From Enterobacteriaceae bacterium UBA7338 (GTDB lineage: Bacteria; Pseudomonadota; Gammaproteobacteria; Enterobacterales; Enterobacteriaceae): a stretch of DNA of 64,000 bases. The position numbers and the translations under genes were made by a program. The notes beneath the pieces were generated by a model, which ran no database searches, was not told the DNA's origin, and saw only the letters and a program-made list of their open reading frames with translations. Positions 25,201 to 34,783 of this stretch are shown here, one piece after another (position 1 is the stretch's first letter; each line of letters starts with the position of its first letter). The stretch is from contig DKPJ01000001.1 in NCBI GenBank assembly GCA_002480085.1, positions 136,259 to 200,258 of the forward strand, in the 5' to 3' direction.

Positions 25201-25910
25201 GGCTTAACATCCTCCTGTGGAGCATCCGGCTGCGCCGGACGGGTGCTGTCGGGTATCTCCGCCCCGCCAGGTTTGCGTGTCGAGAGCCGCCGCTCAATAT
25301 CGGTCAGGGTTTCCAGCTTACGCGAGGTGGTCTCCAGCTCCTCGCGCAGATGCTGCTGCTGCTGACGTAGCGCCTCCAGATCGCTGTCCCGCGACTGCTG
25401 AAGCTTGGCATAGCGCGAACGCTCTTCCGCCAGCTGGAGCTGCGTCGCCTGGCCGTCGCGCCAGACCTGGAACAGCGTCCGGACCTGCATCGGCAGCTGG
25501 GGGCTGAGGGTATCCATCCGGGTGGTAAAGGCACGTCTCTCCAGCGGGGTAATTTTGGCATTGGCTAACAGGATCCCGCGCTTGAAGGTATCCTGCCAGG
25601 TGTCATCCGGCCAGCGCTTAGCTTCGGCACGCGCCATCACCGGTGAGAGACGCTCCGCGCAATCCATGCCGCGCAGCCAGTAGAGTGGATTGGACTCAGC
25701 GGCCTGTCCGGTCAACGACCAGACGTTATCACAGGGCGTTGAGAGAAAATCAGCCAGCTGATGCTGAGGAAGCTTCTCTTCCTGAACTTTATTCACCGGC
25801 TTAACGGGGGTATCCGGTGCACAGCCCGCCAGCAGCAGGCATGATAAGCCGACAGGCAACGCGGAATGCTGCGAAATCATTTTCACAACGCGACTCAAAA
25901 TATGCGACAT
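25197..25910 (-). CDS. qseG: QseG, outer-membrane lipoprotein
   Basis: 237 residues from MSHILSRVVKM with AGGT upstream, equal to E. coli QseG; a start 21 bases upstream is less likely. The lipobox is LLAGC, so the mature protein is a lipid-anchored periplasmic protein. A coiled coil spans about 160-215 (RDSDLEALRQQQQHLREELE). QseG interacts with the sensor kinase GlrK and lies between glrK and glrR in one operon. Confidence 0.94.
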   Translation of the reverse strand: MSHILSRVVKMISQHSALPVGLSCLLLAGCAPDTPVKPVNKVQEEKLPQHQLADFLSTPCDNVWSLTGQAAESNPLYWLRGMDCAERLSPVMARAEAKRWPDDTWQDTFKRGILLANAKITPLERRAFTTRMDTLSPQLPMQVRTLFQVWRDGQATQLQLAEERSRYAKLQQSRDSDLEALRQQQQHLREELETTSRKLETLTDIERRLSTRKPGGAEIPDSTRPAQPDAPQEDVKP

Positions 25911-25931
25911 AGTTACCTGATATAGATTCAA

Positions 25932-27362
25932 TTAGCTTTTATCCGATCCAGCAAGCGGCAGCTCAATGCGAAAACAGACGCCCGATTCATCGCTGGTGAC
26001 CAGCTGCAGTTCACCCTGCATGCGGAGAATGCAGTCTCTGGCGATGCTCAGCCCCAGCCCGCTACCTTTTACCGCACCCTTGCGCTGGTGACTGCCTTGA
26101 TAGAAAGGTTCGAAAATCATCTCCCGCTCGGCCTGCGGAATGGGTGTCCCGGTATTAGCGACGTCTATACGCAAGCGCGCGCCGTGCGGATAGCTGCGAA
26201 TAAGAATGTTACCGGATTCAGTGCCATAGTGCACCGCGTTAGAGTAGAGATTGTCCAGAACGCTCAGTAACAGTACCGGCTCCGCCAGACAGCTTTCCGC
26301 CTTTAACGATACCTCCGTATGCATCATTTTAGCCCGTGCCGGTAAACTGTGAGCGGAGATCACCGTCTCGATCAGCGGCGCAATGGCGACGGTCTCTAGC
26401 TCCACGGCCCCGTCGGCAAGTTTGCGGTTGTAATCCAGCAGCTGCTCGATCAGCTTTTGCAGATTGCGGCTGCTGCCGTCGAGAATATCCACCACCTCTT
26501 TTTGCTCTGCCGTCAGCGGCCCGACTACCTCGTCGGCCAGCAGCTCGGTGCCTTCACGCATGCTGGCCAGTGGGGTTTTCAGCTCGTGGGAGATATGACG
26601 CAGAAACTGATGGCGCTGGGACTCCAGCCACGCCAGGCGCTCGCTGAGCCAGATGATACGCTCGCCAACGGAGCGCAACTCACGCGGCCCCTTAAAGGCC
26701 ACCCGGCTGTTCAGCGACTGCCCCGCCCCCAGCCGGTTGATCATCCGCTCAATGCCCTTCACCGGCCCGATGATCATGCGGGTAAAGAGCAGCACCAGCA
26801 CCAGGCTAACGAGGAACAGCAGCAGCGCCTGCCAGCCAAAGAACTGGCCGCGGGCGGCGATCTCCTGCTGAAGCTGCTGTCCGCGGGTAAATACCACCTT
26901 GCGGGTGGTTTGCACCATCTCGGTATTGGCGGCGGCGAAGGCTTCAAGGCTGGCCGAGGCCGCCTGCGTGGGGCCGCTGTTGTGGCACTGCAGCTGGGCC
27001 AGGCCGTTGAGATCCTCCCGCAGCGCCTGATAGAGCTTCTCGTCTGGCAGCACGTCGGCATGGGCATCAAGCATGTCGCTGTAGCGTTTGCGCTGGCTCT
27101 GGTAGACGCGTGCCAGGGTGGGATCGTCAAGCACGCAGTACTGCCGGTAGCTGCGCTCCATCTCCAGCGCCGCGTTGGTCATCGCCTCGCTGCGACGGGC
27201 GTCGATAAGCGTGGTGCGGTTGGTGCGCGCCGCCTGGGCGCTGAGCGTATTCAGGCTTTGCCACGCCTGCCAGGCCAGCACCAGCAGCGGCAGCAGAACC
27301 AGCAAGAACGCCATGATGACAAGCTGTCGCAGGGAGCGGGGAAATGCAGGCCAGCGTTTCAA
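25932..27362 (-). CDS. glrK: GlrK (QseE), sensor histidine kinase
   Basis: 476 residues with two transmembrane helices (about 13-35 and 170-195) around a periplasmic sensor domain, a HAMP linker (TRMIIGPVKGIERMINRLGAG), the HisKA motif FLRHISHELKTPLASMREG and the HATPase motifs DNLYSNAVHYG and GSGLGLSIARDC. It phosphorylates GlrR. First gene of glrK-qseG-glrR, directly downstream of glmY. Confidence 0.97.
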   Translation of the reverse strand: MKRWPAFPRSLRQLVIMAFLLVLLPLLVLAWQAWQSLNTLSAQAARTNRTTLIDARRSEAMTNAALEMERSYRQYCVLDDPTLARVYQSQRKRYSDMLDAHADVLPDEKLYQALREDLNGLAQLQCHNSGPTQAASASLEAFAAANTEMVQTTRKVVFTRGQQLQQEIAARGQFFGWQALLLFLVSLVLVLLFTRMIIGPVKGIERMINRLGAGQSLNSRVAFKGPRELRSVGERIIWLSERLAWLESQRHQFLRHISHELKTPLASMREGTELLADEVVGPLTAEQKEVVDILDGSSRNLQKLIEQLLDYNRKLADGAVELETVAIAPLIETVISAHSLPARAKMMHTEVSLKAESCLAEPVLLLSVLDNLYSNAVHYGTESGNILIRSYPHGARLRIDVANTGTPIPQAEREMIFEPFYQGSHQRKGAVKGSGLGLSIARDCILRMQGELQLVTSDESGVCFRIELPLAGSDKS

Positions 27363-27434
27363 CGCGTTACTCTCGTGAAGAAAGGATTTACCGGAATGCT
27401 AGCTGAGGATGAGGGATGGGGGAAGACTAAAAAC

Positions 27435-27619
27435 AATAATGCCGGGTAAAAACCCGGCATTATCATGGAATAGGCGGTGCCTTACTCGACGTTTCGCCCC
27501 GGGCCTGAAATAGCAACGCTATGATCAGAAGTGAGACGGCAGGCACCTGTTTGTGCGTCATTCCAGGGTTTATGTAGCACGTCCCGAAGGGGCTGACATA
27601 AGAAGGTGAATGAGCCACT
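27435..27619 (-). ncRNA. glmY: GlmY small RNA
   Basis: The minus-strand sequence begins GTGGCTCATTCACC, passes through CAGCCCCTTCGGGACGTGCT and GGCCCGGGGCGAAACGTCGA and ends in the terminator AATGCCGGG-ttttta-CCCGGCATT, matching E. coli GlmY in position (between purL and glrK), length (about 185 nt) and sequence as I recall it. GlmY sequesters RapZ, protecting GlmZ and so raising glmS expression. The 5' end is placed 6 bases after TATAAT. Confidence 0.92.
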
Positions 27620-27624
27620 GCGTT

Positions 27625-27646
27625 ATTATATGCACAAGTTATGCCA
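27625..27646 (-). promoter_or_regulatory. Overlapping sigma54 and sigma70 promoter of glmY
   Basis: Minus strand TGGCATAACTTGTGCA has GG and GC exactly 10 bases apart, the sigma54 -24/-12 geometry. It runs directly into TATAAT (27630-27625), a sigma70 -10 box that would use the same start at about 27619. This dual arrangement is known for E. coli glmY. Confidence 0.88.
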
Positions 27647-27734
27647 AAGTACACAAACCAATCATAACTTACTGTATATATAGAATTTTATTATTATGTG
27701 AGCTGCATCATTTTTGTGCTCTTTTTAAGCAAAG

Positions 27735-27847
27735 TGTCGCCAATCAGCAACACCTCGCAGAGGTCAAAAATAAGCCATTTAAAATCAATGAATTAAATGT
27801 CTCCAATTGGAGACATCTCATTTTGCCGCTGTCGTGATTTTGCGACA
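27735..27847 (-). promoter_or_regulatory. Three GlrR binding sites upstream of glmY
   Basis: TGTC-N10-GACA occurs perfectly at 27798-27815 (TGTCTCCAATTGGAGACA) and 27830-27847 (TGTCGTGATTTTGCGACA), and with one change (TGTC-N10-AACA) at 27735-27752. They lie about 115-230 bases upstream of the glmY start, as expected for a sigma54 enhancer. The last site also forms a GC stem just after purL and may double as its terminator. Confidence 0.85.
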
Positions 27848-27861
27848 GCGGCGTACTGCTA

Positions 27862-30800
27862 TTAACCCAGCTGCTTGCGCGCGTTACGGAAGATACGCAT
27901 CCACGGGCTATCCTCGCCCCAGTTTTCCGGGTGCCATGAGTTCGCCACGGTACGGAATACGCGCTCCGGGTGCGGCATCATGATGGTCACGCGTCCGCTT
28001 TCGCTGGTCACCGCCGTGATCCCGTTCGGCGAGCCGTTCGGGTTGGCCGGATAGGTCTCGGTGACCTTCCCGAAGTTATCTACGTAGCGCAGCGCCACCA
28101 GCCCTTTGCTCTCCAGCTGAGCCAGATGCGCATCGTCACGTACTTCCACCAGACCTTCACCGTGGGAAACCGCAATAGGCATCATCGAGCCAGCCATCCC
28201 CTGCAGCAGCAGCGACGGGCTTTGCGTCACTTCGACCAGGCTGAAGCGCGCTTCAAAGCGGTCAGAGACGTTACGCACGAAGCGCGGCCACAGCTCGCTG
28301 CCTGGGATCAGCTCCCGCAGGTTGGACATCATCTGGCAGCCGTTACAGACCCCCAGCGCCAGGGTCTGCGGACGGTGGAAGAAGGTTTCGAACTCGTCGC
28401 GTACGCGCTCATTGAAGAGAATCGATTTCGCCCAGCCCTCGCCCGCACCCAGCACGTCCCCGTAAGAGAAGCCGCCGCACGCCACCAGCGCGTGGGCGCT
28501 CTCCAGCGTGGTGCGGCCCGCCAGCAGGTCGCTCATGTGCACGTCAATGGCGTCAAAGCCCGCCCGGTGGAAGGCTGCCGCCATCTCAACATGGGAGTTA
28601 ACCCCCTGCTCACGCAGAACGGCCACTTTCGGACGTGCACCGGTCGCAATGTAAGGTGCGGCCACGTCTTCGTTGATGTCGAAGGAGAGGTTCACGTTGA
28701 GACCCGGATCGTTATCCTGCGCCTTGGCGTTGTGCTCCTGATCGGCGCAGGCCGGGTTATCGCGCAGGCGCTGCATCTGCCAGGTGGTCTCTGCCCACCA
28801 CATACGCAGCGTGGTGCGGCTTTCGCTGAACACTGCCCGATCGTTGGCGGTAATCACAAAGCGATCCCCGGCGACGGCTTGGCCCAGGTAGTGTACGCAG
28901 TCGGCCAGGCCGTGGGCGCTGAGAATATTCTCTACCGCCTCACGATCCCCGGCGCGCACCTGAATTACTGCCCCCAGCTCTTCGTTAAACAGCGCGGCCA
29001 GACGATCGCTGCCCAGTGCGGCAATATCGGCTTCAATACCGCAGTGGCCGGTGAAGGCCATCTCGGCGAGGGTCACCAGCAGGCCGCCGTCGGAGCGGTC
29101 GTGGTAGGCCAGCAGCTTACGCGCCGCCACCAGCGCCTGCATGGCGTCGTAGAAGCCCTTCAGCTGATGCACGTCGCGCACGTCGGCCGGCTTGTCACCC
29201 AGCTGACGGTAGACCTGCGCCAGCGCCGTCGCGCCCAGCGCGTTGTGGCCCTTGCCAAGGTCGATCAGCAGCAGGGCGTTAGCGTCGGTAGAGAGCTGCG
29301 GCGTCACGGTATGGCGCACGTCCTCAACGCGGGCAAATGCGGTGATCACCAGCGACAGCGGCGAAGTCATCTCGCGCTGCTCGCTCCCCTCCTGCCAGCG
29401 GGTTTTCATCGACATAGAGTCTTTACCCACCGGAATAGTCAGGCCGAGGGCCGGACATAGCTCCTCTCCTACCGCCTTCACCGCCTCATAGAGACCGGCG
29501 TCTTCACCCGGGTGACCGGCTGCGGCCATCCAGTTAGCGGAGAGCTTGATGCGTTTGATATCGCCAATCTGCGTGGCGGCCACGTTGGTCAGCGCTTCAC
29601 CGACCGCCAGGCGGGCGGAGGCGGCAAAGTCCAGCAGCGCCACCGGAGAGCGCTCCCCGATGGACATCGCTTCGCCGTAGTAGCTGTCGAGGCTGGCGGT
29701 GGTTACCGCACAGTTGGCGACCGGGATCTGCCACGGGCCAACCATCTGATCCCGGGCGACCATGCCGGTGACCGTACGGTCGCCGATGGTCACCAGGAAG
29801 GTCTTCTCTGCCACCGCAGGCAGGTGCAGCACGCGGTTAACTGCTTCAGCCACGGTAATACCCTGCGGGTCGAAGGCTTCTCCGGCGGCTTTCAGCGACT
29901 CAACGTCGCGGGTCATCTTCGGCGTTTTACCGAGCAGAACGTCCAGCGGCAGGTCGATAGGCTGATTGTCGAAATGGCTGTCGGTAAGGCTCAGGTGGCG
30001 CTCTTCGGTCGCTTCGCCGATCACGGCATACGGGGCGCGCTCACGACGGCACAGGGCATCGAACAGCTCCATCTGGTCGGCGGCCACCGCCATCACGTAG
30101 CGCTCTTGCGATTCGTTACACCAGATCTCCAGCGGGCTCATGCCCGGCTCGTCGCTCAGAATGCTGCGCAGATCGAAACGGCCGCCGCGACCGCCGTCGC
30201 TCACTAGCTCCGGCATGGCGTTAGAGAGACCGCCTGCACCAACGTCGTGGATGAAGAGGATTGGGTTGGCGTCGCCCAGCTGCCAGCAGCGGTCGATCAC
30301 CTCCTGGCAACGACGCTCCATCTCCGGGTTGTCGCGCTGGACAGAGGCAAAGTCGAGGTCGGCATCAGACTGGCCGGACGCCATTGACGAGGCCGCGCCG
30401 CCGCCAAGACCGATATTCATGGCCGGGCCACCGAGCACCACCAGCTTCGCGCCGACGGTGATCTCGCCCTTCTGCACGTGGTCGGCGCGGATGTTACCGA
30501 TACCGCCCGCCAGCATGATCGGCTTGTGGTAGCCGCGCAGCTCTTCGCCGTTGTGGCTATTGACCTTCTCTTCGTAGGTACGGAAGTAGCCGGTCAGCGC
30601 CGGACGGCCAAATTCGTTGTTGAACGCCGCGCCGCCCAGCGGACCGTCGGTCATGATATCCAGCGCGGTAACGATACGATCCGGCTTGCCGAAATCCTCC
30701 TCCCACGGCTGCTCAAAGCCAGGTATACGCAGGTTAGAGACCGAGAAGCCCACCAGGCCCGCTTTCGGCTTCGCGCCGCGTCCGGTTGCGCCTTCGTCAC

Positions 30801-31749
30801 GGATCTCACCGCCGGAGCCGGTTGCCGCACCCGGCCACGGCGAGATCGCCGTCGGGTGGTTATGGGTTTCGACCTTCATCAGGATATGGGTTGGCTCCTG
30901 ATGAAAATCGTAGCGGCCTGCTTCGCTATCGGCAAAGAAGCGCCCGACCTCTGAGCCTTCCATCACCGCCGCGTTGTCTTTATAGGCAGACAGCACGTGC
31001 TCCGGCGTTTTCTCAAAGGTGTTCTTGATCATTTTAAACAGCGACTTCGGCTGCTGCTCGCCGTCGATAACCCAGTCGGCGTTGAAGATTTTGTGACGGC
31101 AGTGCTCGGAGTTCGCCTGGGCAAACATGTACAGCTCGATGTCGTTCGGGTTACGCCCGAGGGTGGTGAAGGCATCGAACAGGTAATCAATTTCGTCTTC
31201 CGCCAGCGCGAGGCCCAGACGCTGGTTAGCCTCTACCAGCGCATCCCGTCCCTGCCCCAGCATGTCTACGCTCTCTACCGGCGCGGGCTGGTGGTGAGCG
31301 AAGAGTTTCTCAGCCTCTTCCAGCGCGTCGAAGGTCGTCTCCATCATGCGGTCATACAGCTCGGCGGCCACGGCCTGCCACTGCTCTGCGCTCAGGGTTG
31401 ACGCCTCAACGTAGTAAGCGACACCGCGCTCAAGGCGGGCGACCTGCGTCAGGCCACAGTTGTGGGCGATATCCGTCGCTTTTGAAGACCAGGGAGAGAT
31501 CGTCCCCGGACGCGGCGTGACCAGCAGCAGTTTGCCAGTGGGTGCATGGCTGCTCAGGCGCGGGCCGTAGGTCAGCAGACGGCCAAGCTGGGCGTGTTCA
31601 TCGGCATTTAGAGGAGCGTTGAGGTCAGCAAAATGGACATACTCAGCGTAAATGTTGCTTACCGGGAGGGCGGCTGCCTGAAAGCGTGCCAGCAGTTTGT
31701 TGATACGGAATGCAGACAGTGCAGGCGAACCACGCAGAATTTCCATCAT
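27862..31749 (-). CDS. purL: PurL, phosphoribosylformylglycinamidine synthase
   Basis: Large single-chain FGAM synthase (fourth step of purine synthesis): FGAR + ATP + glutamine to FGAM. 1295 residues from MMEILRGSPALSAF, equal to E. coli. Upstream in-frame codons are ignored because they run through the promoter. The N-terminal and ATP-binding (AIRS-like) domains include KVETHNHPTAISPWPGAATG. The C-terminal glutaminase has its nucleophile in LGVCNGCQMM and the His/Glu pair near MPHPERVFR. A PurR box is upstream. Confidence 0.98.
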   Translation of the reverse strand: MMEILRGSPALSAFRINKLLARFQAAALPVSNIYAEYVHFADLNAPLNADEHAQLGRLLTYGPRLSSHAPTGKLLLVTPRPGTISPWSSKATDIAHNCGLTQVARLERGVAYYVEASTLSAEQWQAVAAELYDRMMETTFDALEEAEKLFAHHQPAPVESVDMLGQGRDALVEANQRLGLALAEDEIDYLFDAFTTLGRNPNDIELYMFAQANSEHCRHKIFNADWVIDGEQQPKSLFKMIKNTFEKTPEHVLSAYKDNAAVMEGSEVGRFFADSEAGRYDFHQEPTHILMKVETHNHPTAISPWPGAATGSGGEIRDEGATGRGAKPKAGLVGFSVSNLRIPGFEQPWEEDFGKPDRIVTALDIMTDGPLGGAAFNNEFGRPALTGYFRTYEEKVNSHNGEELRGYHKPIMLAGGIGNIRADHVQKGEITVGAKLVVLGGPAMNIGLGGGAASSMASGQSDADLDFASVQRDNPEMERRCQEVIDRCWQLGDANPILFIHDVGAGGLSNAMPELVSDGGRGGRFDLRSILSDEPGMSPLEIWCNESQERYVMAVAADQMELFDALCRRERAPYAVIGEATEERHLSLTDSHFDNQPIDLPLDVLLGKTPKMTRDVESLKAAGEAFDPQGITVAEAVNRVLHLPAVAEKTFLVTIGDRTVTGMVARDQMVGPWQIPVANCAVTTASLDSYYGEAMSIGERSPVALLDFAASARLAVGEALTNVAATQIGDIKRIKLSANWMAAAGHPGEDAGLYEAVKAVGEELCPALGLTIPVGKDSMSMKTRWQEGSEQREMTSPLSLVITAFARVEDVRHTVTPQLSTDANALLLIDLGKGHNALGATALAQVYRQLGDKPADVRDVHQLKGFYDAMQALVAARKLLAYHDRSDGGLLVTLAEMAFTGHCGIEADIAALGSDRLAALFNEELGAVIQVRAGDREAVENILSAHGLADCVHYLGQAVAGDRFVITANDRAVFSESRTTLRMWWAETTWQMQRLRDNPACADQEHNAKAQDNDPGLNVNLSFDINEDVAAPYIATGARPKVAVLREQGVNSHVEMAAAFHRAGFDAIDVHMSDLLAGRTTLESAHALVACGGFSYGDVLGAGEGWAKSILFNERVRDEFETFFHRPQTLALGVCNGCQMMSNLRELIPGSELWPRFVRNVSDRFEARFSLVEVTQSPSLLLQGMAGSMMPIAVSHGEGLVEVRDDAHLAQLESKGLVALRYVDNFGKVTETYPANPNGSPNGITAVTSESGRVTIMMPHPERVFRTVANSWHPENWGEDSPWMRIFRNARKQLG

Positions 31750-31835
31750 AAGTCTCTCGTCTTTAGCGCGTCGATGACGCTGTAAGAATGCGCCAGGGGG
31801 AAAACGGGCGTCATTATAGAGAATCCTGCGCGCCG

Positions 31836-31851
31836 ACGAAACCGTTTGCGT
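31836..31851 (-). promoter_or_regulatory. PurR operator for purL
   Basis: ACGAAACCGTTTGCGT fits the PurR 16-mer in reverse orientation (ANGNAANCGNTTGCNT), about 90 bases upstream of the purL start in the gap shared with mltF. Confidence 0.85.
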
Positions 31852-32015
31852 GGAAATAAAATTGCCCGCGTTTTTTAACAATAGATGTGGCCTAATTCTC
31901 TAATAAGTTGCTAAGTGCCGCAATCTTAAGCAAAATGCCGCTCACTTCCGGACAAACGCTTTTCTATAATAATGACGGCAGAATGAGGCGTCAGGCGACG
32001 CAGAGAATTAACTCC

Positions 32016-33596
32016 TTGAGAAAATTAAAGTTTAATTATCTGCTTATCGGCATTGTCACCCTGCTGCTGGCAGCAGCCCTGTGGCCCTCTATCCCCTGGT
32101 CGGGTAAAGCCGAAAACCGCATCGCCGCTATCCAGGCGCGCGGCGAGCTGCGCGTCAGCACCCTGGTCTCTCCGCTTACCTGGAACGCCACCAGCGATAA
32201 GCCTACCGGTCTCGATTACGAGCTGGCCGAGCAGTTCGCCAGCTATCTCGGGGTGAAGCTGCGCGTTACCGTGCGGCAGAATATCAACCAGCTGTTTGAC
32301 GATCTTGATAACGACAGTGCCGATATGCTGGCGGCCGGGCTGGTCTATAACAACGAGCGCATCAAGCACTATCAGAGCGGGCCGGTCTACTACTCGGTCT
32401 CCCAGCAGCTGGTCTATCGAGTTGGCAGCCTGCGTCCGCGCACGCTGGCGACGGTGACCGATGCCCAACTGACCGTTGCGCCGGGTCACGTTGCCATTAG
32501 CGATCTGCAGGCACTGAAGGAGAAGAAGTACCCGGATCTGAGCTGGAAGGTGGATGAGAAGCTGGGCACTAACGATCTGCTCTTGCAGGTGGCCCAGGGG
32601 AAGCTGGCCTATACCATCGCCGACTCCGTGGCCATTAGCCTCTTCCAGCGCGTGCACCCCGAGCTGGCGGTGGCGCTGGATATCACCGATGAGCAGCCTG
32701 TAGCGTGGTTTAGCCAAAAAGATAGCGATAACGCCCTCTCCGCCGCCATGCTGGACTTCTTCAACGTGATTAACGAGGACGGCACCCTGGCGCGCCTTGA
32801 GGAGAAGTATCTCGGTCACGGCAAAGGATTCGACTATGTTGATACCCGCGCCTTCCTGCGCGCTATTGATAGCGTCTTGCCCGATCTGCGTTCGCTGTTT
32901 GAAAAGTACGCCCAAAAGATTGACTGGCGTCTGCTGGCGGCCATCTCTTATCAAGAGTCCCACTGGGATACCCAGGCCACCTCCCCCACCGGCGTGCGCG
33001 GCCTGATGATGCTGACTAAAAATACCGCCCAAAGCCTGGGCCTGACCGATCGCACCGACGCCGAACAGAGCATCAGCGGCGGAGCGCGCTATCTCCAGGA
33101 TATGATGGATCACGTCCCGGCAACGGTGCCCGAAGAGGAGCGGATCTGGTTTGCACTGGCTGCCTACAATATGGGCTATGCCCATATGCTCGACGCCCGC
33201 GCCCTGACGGCGAAGACCAAAGGCAACCCGGATAGCTGGTCTGACGTAAAGCAGCGCCTGCCGCTGCTTAGCCAGAAGGCGTGGTACAGCAAATTAACCT
33301 ACGGCTACGCCCGCGGCCATGAAGCCTATGCCTATGTGGAAAACATCCGTAAGTATCAGATTAGCCTGGTGGGTTATCTGCAGGAGAAAGCCCGACAGCA
33401 GGAGCAGCAGCGCGCTCACGAGCAGCGGATGGCGCAAAGCTATCCGGTGGTCGCTCAGGAGGAGCTTGAGGAGACGCACTATGGCGTGTTGCCGCTGAGC
33501 GCCTTCTCCCCCGCCGAGGCCTTTGGCCAGTCCAGCTTTACGCTGCCGGGGATATTGAACCAGGCGTCAGCAGGCGCTGACGCTGAGACGCATTAG
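32016..33596 (+). CDS. mltF: MltF, membrane-bound lytic murein transglycosylase F
   Basis: 526 residues if translation starts at TTG 32016, which aligns with the start usually given for E. coli MltF ((M)RKLKFNYLLIG). An ATG at 31983 is the alternative. N-terminal membrane helix or signal anchor (NYLLIGIVTLLLAAALWP), then a periplasmic SBP_bac_3 domain (about 45-265), then an SLT lysozyme-like domain with catalytic Glu in AAISYQESHWDTQATSPTGVRG. It cleaves peptidoglycan, forming 1,6-anhydroMurNAc. The C-terminal 60 residues are Gln/Glu-rich and diverge from E. coli. Overlaps tadA tail to tail by 4 bases. Confidence 0.93.
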   Translation: MRKLKFNYLLIGIVTLLLAAALWPSIPWSGKAENRIAAIQARGELRVSTLVSPLTWNATSDKPTGLDYELAEQFASYLGVKLRVTVRQNINQLFDDLDNDSADMLAAGLVYNNERIKHYQSGPVYYSVSQQLVYRVGSLRPRTLATVTDAQLTVAPGHVAISDLQALKEKKYPDLSWKVDEKLGTNDLLLQVAQGKLAYTIADSVAISLFQRVHPELAVALDITDEQPVAWFSQKDSDNALSAAMLDFFNVINEDGTLARLEEKYLGHGKGFDYVDTRAFLRAIDSVLPDLRSLFEKYAQKIDWRLLAAISYQESHWDTQATSPTGVRGLMMLTKNTAQSLGLTDRTDAEQSISGGARYLQDMMDHVPATVPEEERIWFALAAYNMGYAHMLDARALTAKTKGNPDSWSDVKQRLPLLSQKAWYSKLTYGYARGHEAYAYVENIRKYQISLVGYLQEKARQQEQQRAHEQRMAQSYPVVAQEELEETHYGVLPLSAFSPAEAFGQSSFTLPGILNQASAGADAETH

Positions 33597-34084
33597 CGCG
33601 CCTGCTTTTGCGCTTTGATCGCCAGCCGACGCTGGCGGAAAAATTCACTGAGCATGCCTGAACACGCGTCACGCAGCGTGCCCTCAACGATCTCCACCCG
33701 ATGATTCATGCCGGGGTGGTGCAGGACATCCATCAGGGAGCCTGCCGCGCCGGTTTTCAGATCCCGTGCGCCAAACACCAGCGTGCCGATACGGCTATGC
33801 ACCATCGCCCCCGCGCACATGACACAGGGTTCGAGGGTGACGTAGAGCGTAGTATCCAGCAGGCGGTAGTTTTGCAGCACCAGCCCGCCCTGGCGCAGGG
33901 CCATGATTTCGGCATGCGCGGTGGGATCGTGGCGGCCAATAGGCCGGTTCCACCCTTCACCAATGACCTGGTTGTTGTGTACCAGCACCGCCCCCACCGG
34001 AACCTCCCCTTCGTCCCAGGCGCGCTGCGCGAGCGAGAGCGCGTGGCGCATCCAGTATTCGTGAGTAAATTCAGTATCGGACAC
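33593..34084 (-). CDS. tadA: TadA, tRNA adenosine(34) deaminase
   Basis: Zinc enzyme that converts A34 to inosine in tRNA-Arg(ACG). 163 residues with the deaminase motifs TAHAEIMAL (zinc His and proton-shuttling Glu) and PCVMCAGAMVHSRI (two zinc Cys). Essential in E. coli. Confidence 0.97.
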   Translation of the reverse strand: MSDTEFTHEYWMRHALSLAQRAWDEGEVPVGAVLVHNNQVIGEGWNRPIGRHDPTAHAEIMALRQGGLVLQNYRLLDTTLYVTLEPCVMCAGAMVHSRIGTLVFGARDLKTGAAGSLMDVLHHPGMNHRVEIVEGTLRDACSGMLSEFFRQRRLAIKAQKQAR

Positions 34085-34144
34085 AGCTCAGCACTCCAGT
34101 AGTCAAAACGGGGCGCATTATACACAGGTGTAAGTACGCACACA

Positions 34145-34780
34145 CTACTCGAGTTGCTGTAGCTCACCGTGGGGCGTGACGCGCCAGCGGTGTTCGCAGA
34201 AGTAGAGCAGCGGGTTATCCTGCTTGCTATCGCTGTAGCCGCTGTAGAGACGCAGCGGCGTACCGATTTTTTGCTCCAGCTGCACCACCTTCTCATGGCC
34301 GAGACAGCGCATAGAGAGCACCCAGCCGCCGTGGCTGCGGCGGATCTGGCTGGCGATCAGGTTGACGCGGGGTAGCCAGGGGGTATCAAAATAGACCTGC
34401 TCCACCAGCGGCTGCGGCGAGCCGGTGATCAGCCAGATATCGGCATCCGAGGCGTCGAGATAGTTGGTTAGGCGATCCTGCACCACCGGGAAGGCGGTGA
34501 CGCGCCCGCGAAACCAGGTGACAAATGACTTCTCCAGCGCCTTAAGCCGCGCCTCGCTATGGCCAAAGGTGCATCCCCACAGCAGCAGGCTCATCGGCCA
34601 GCGGGCAGCCCGCCCCTTTACCAGCAACGCAACGCCGATAACCGGCAGCAGGGGTAGAACGAGCAGCGCATTGAGTGGCTGATGCCGCAGCAGATACCGC
34701 AGAAATGTACCGAACATATCCTGCTGGTGCAGCGTTCCATCCAGATCGAAAAACACGACACGACGCTCGCTATTTGCCAA
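34145..34780 (-). CDS. pgpC: PgpC, phosphatidylglycerophosphatase C
   Basis: HAD-superfamily phosphatase that dephosphorylates phosphatidylglycerol phosphate at the inner membrane. 211 residues: catalytic DxDGT motif FFDLDGTLHQQD at the start, a hydrophobic hairpin at about 37-55, LITGSPQPLVEQVY as motif II and GYSDSKQDNPLL as motifs III/IV. It lies 3 bases downstream of murP on the same strand, so it may be co-transcribed with murQP here. Confidence 0.93.
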   Translation of the reverse strand: MANSERRVVFFDLDGTLHQQDMFGTFLRYLLRHQPLNALLVLPLLPVIGVALLVKGRAARWPMSLLLWGCTFGHSEARLKALEKSFVTWFRGRVTAFPVVQDRLTNYLDASDADIWLITGSPQPLVEQVYFDTPWLPRVNLIASQIRRSHGGWVLSMRCLGHEKVVQLEQKIGTPLRLYSGYSDSKQDNPLLYFCEHRWRVTPHGELQQLE

Positions 34781-34783
34781 ACC

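Noticed and set aside
27610..27837. 75-codon plus-strand ORF upstream of purL
   Set aside because: It overlaps the glmY promoter and GlrR sites on the opposite strand, has no ribosome site and odd composition; chance ORF.
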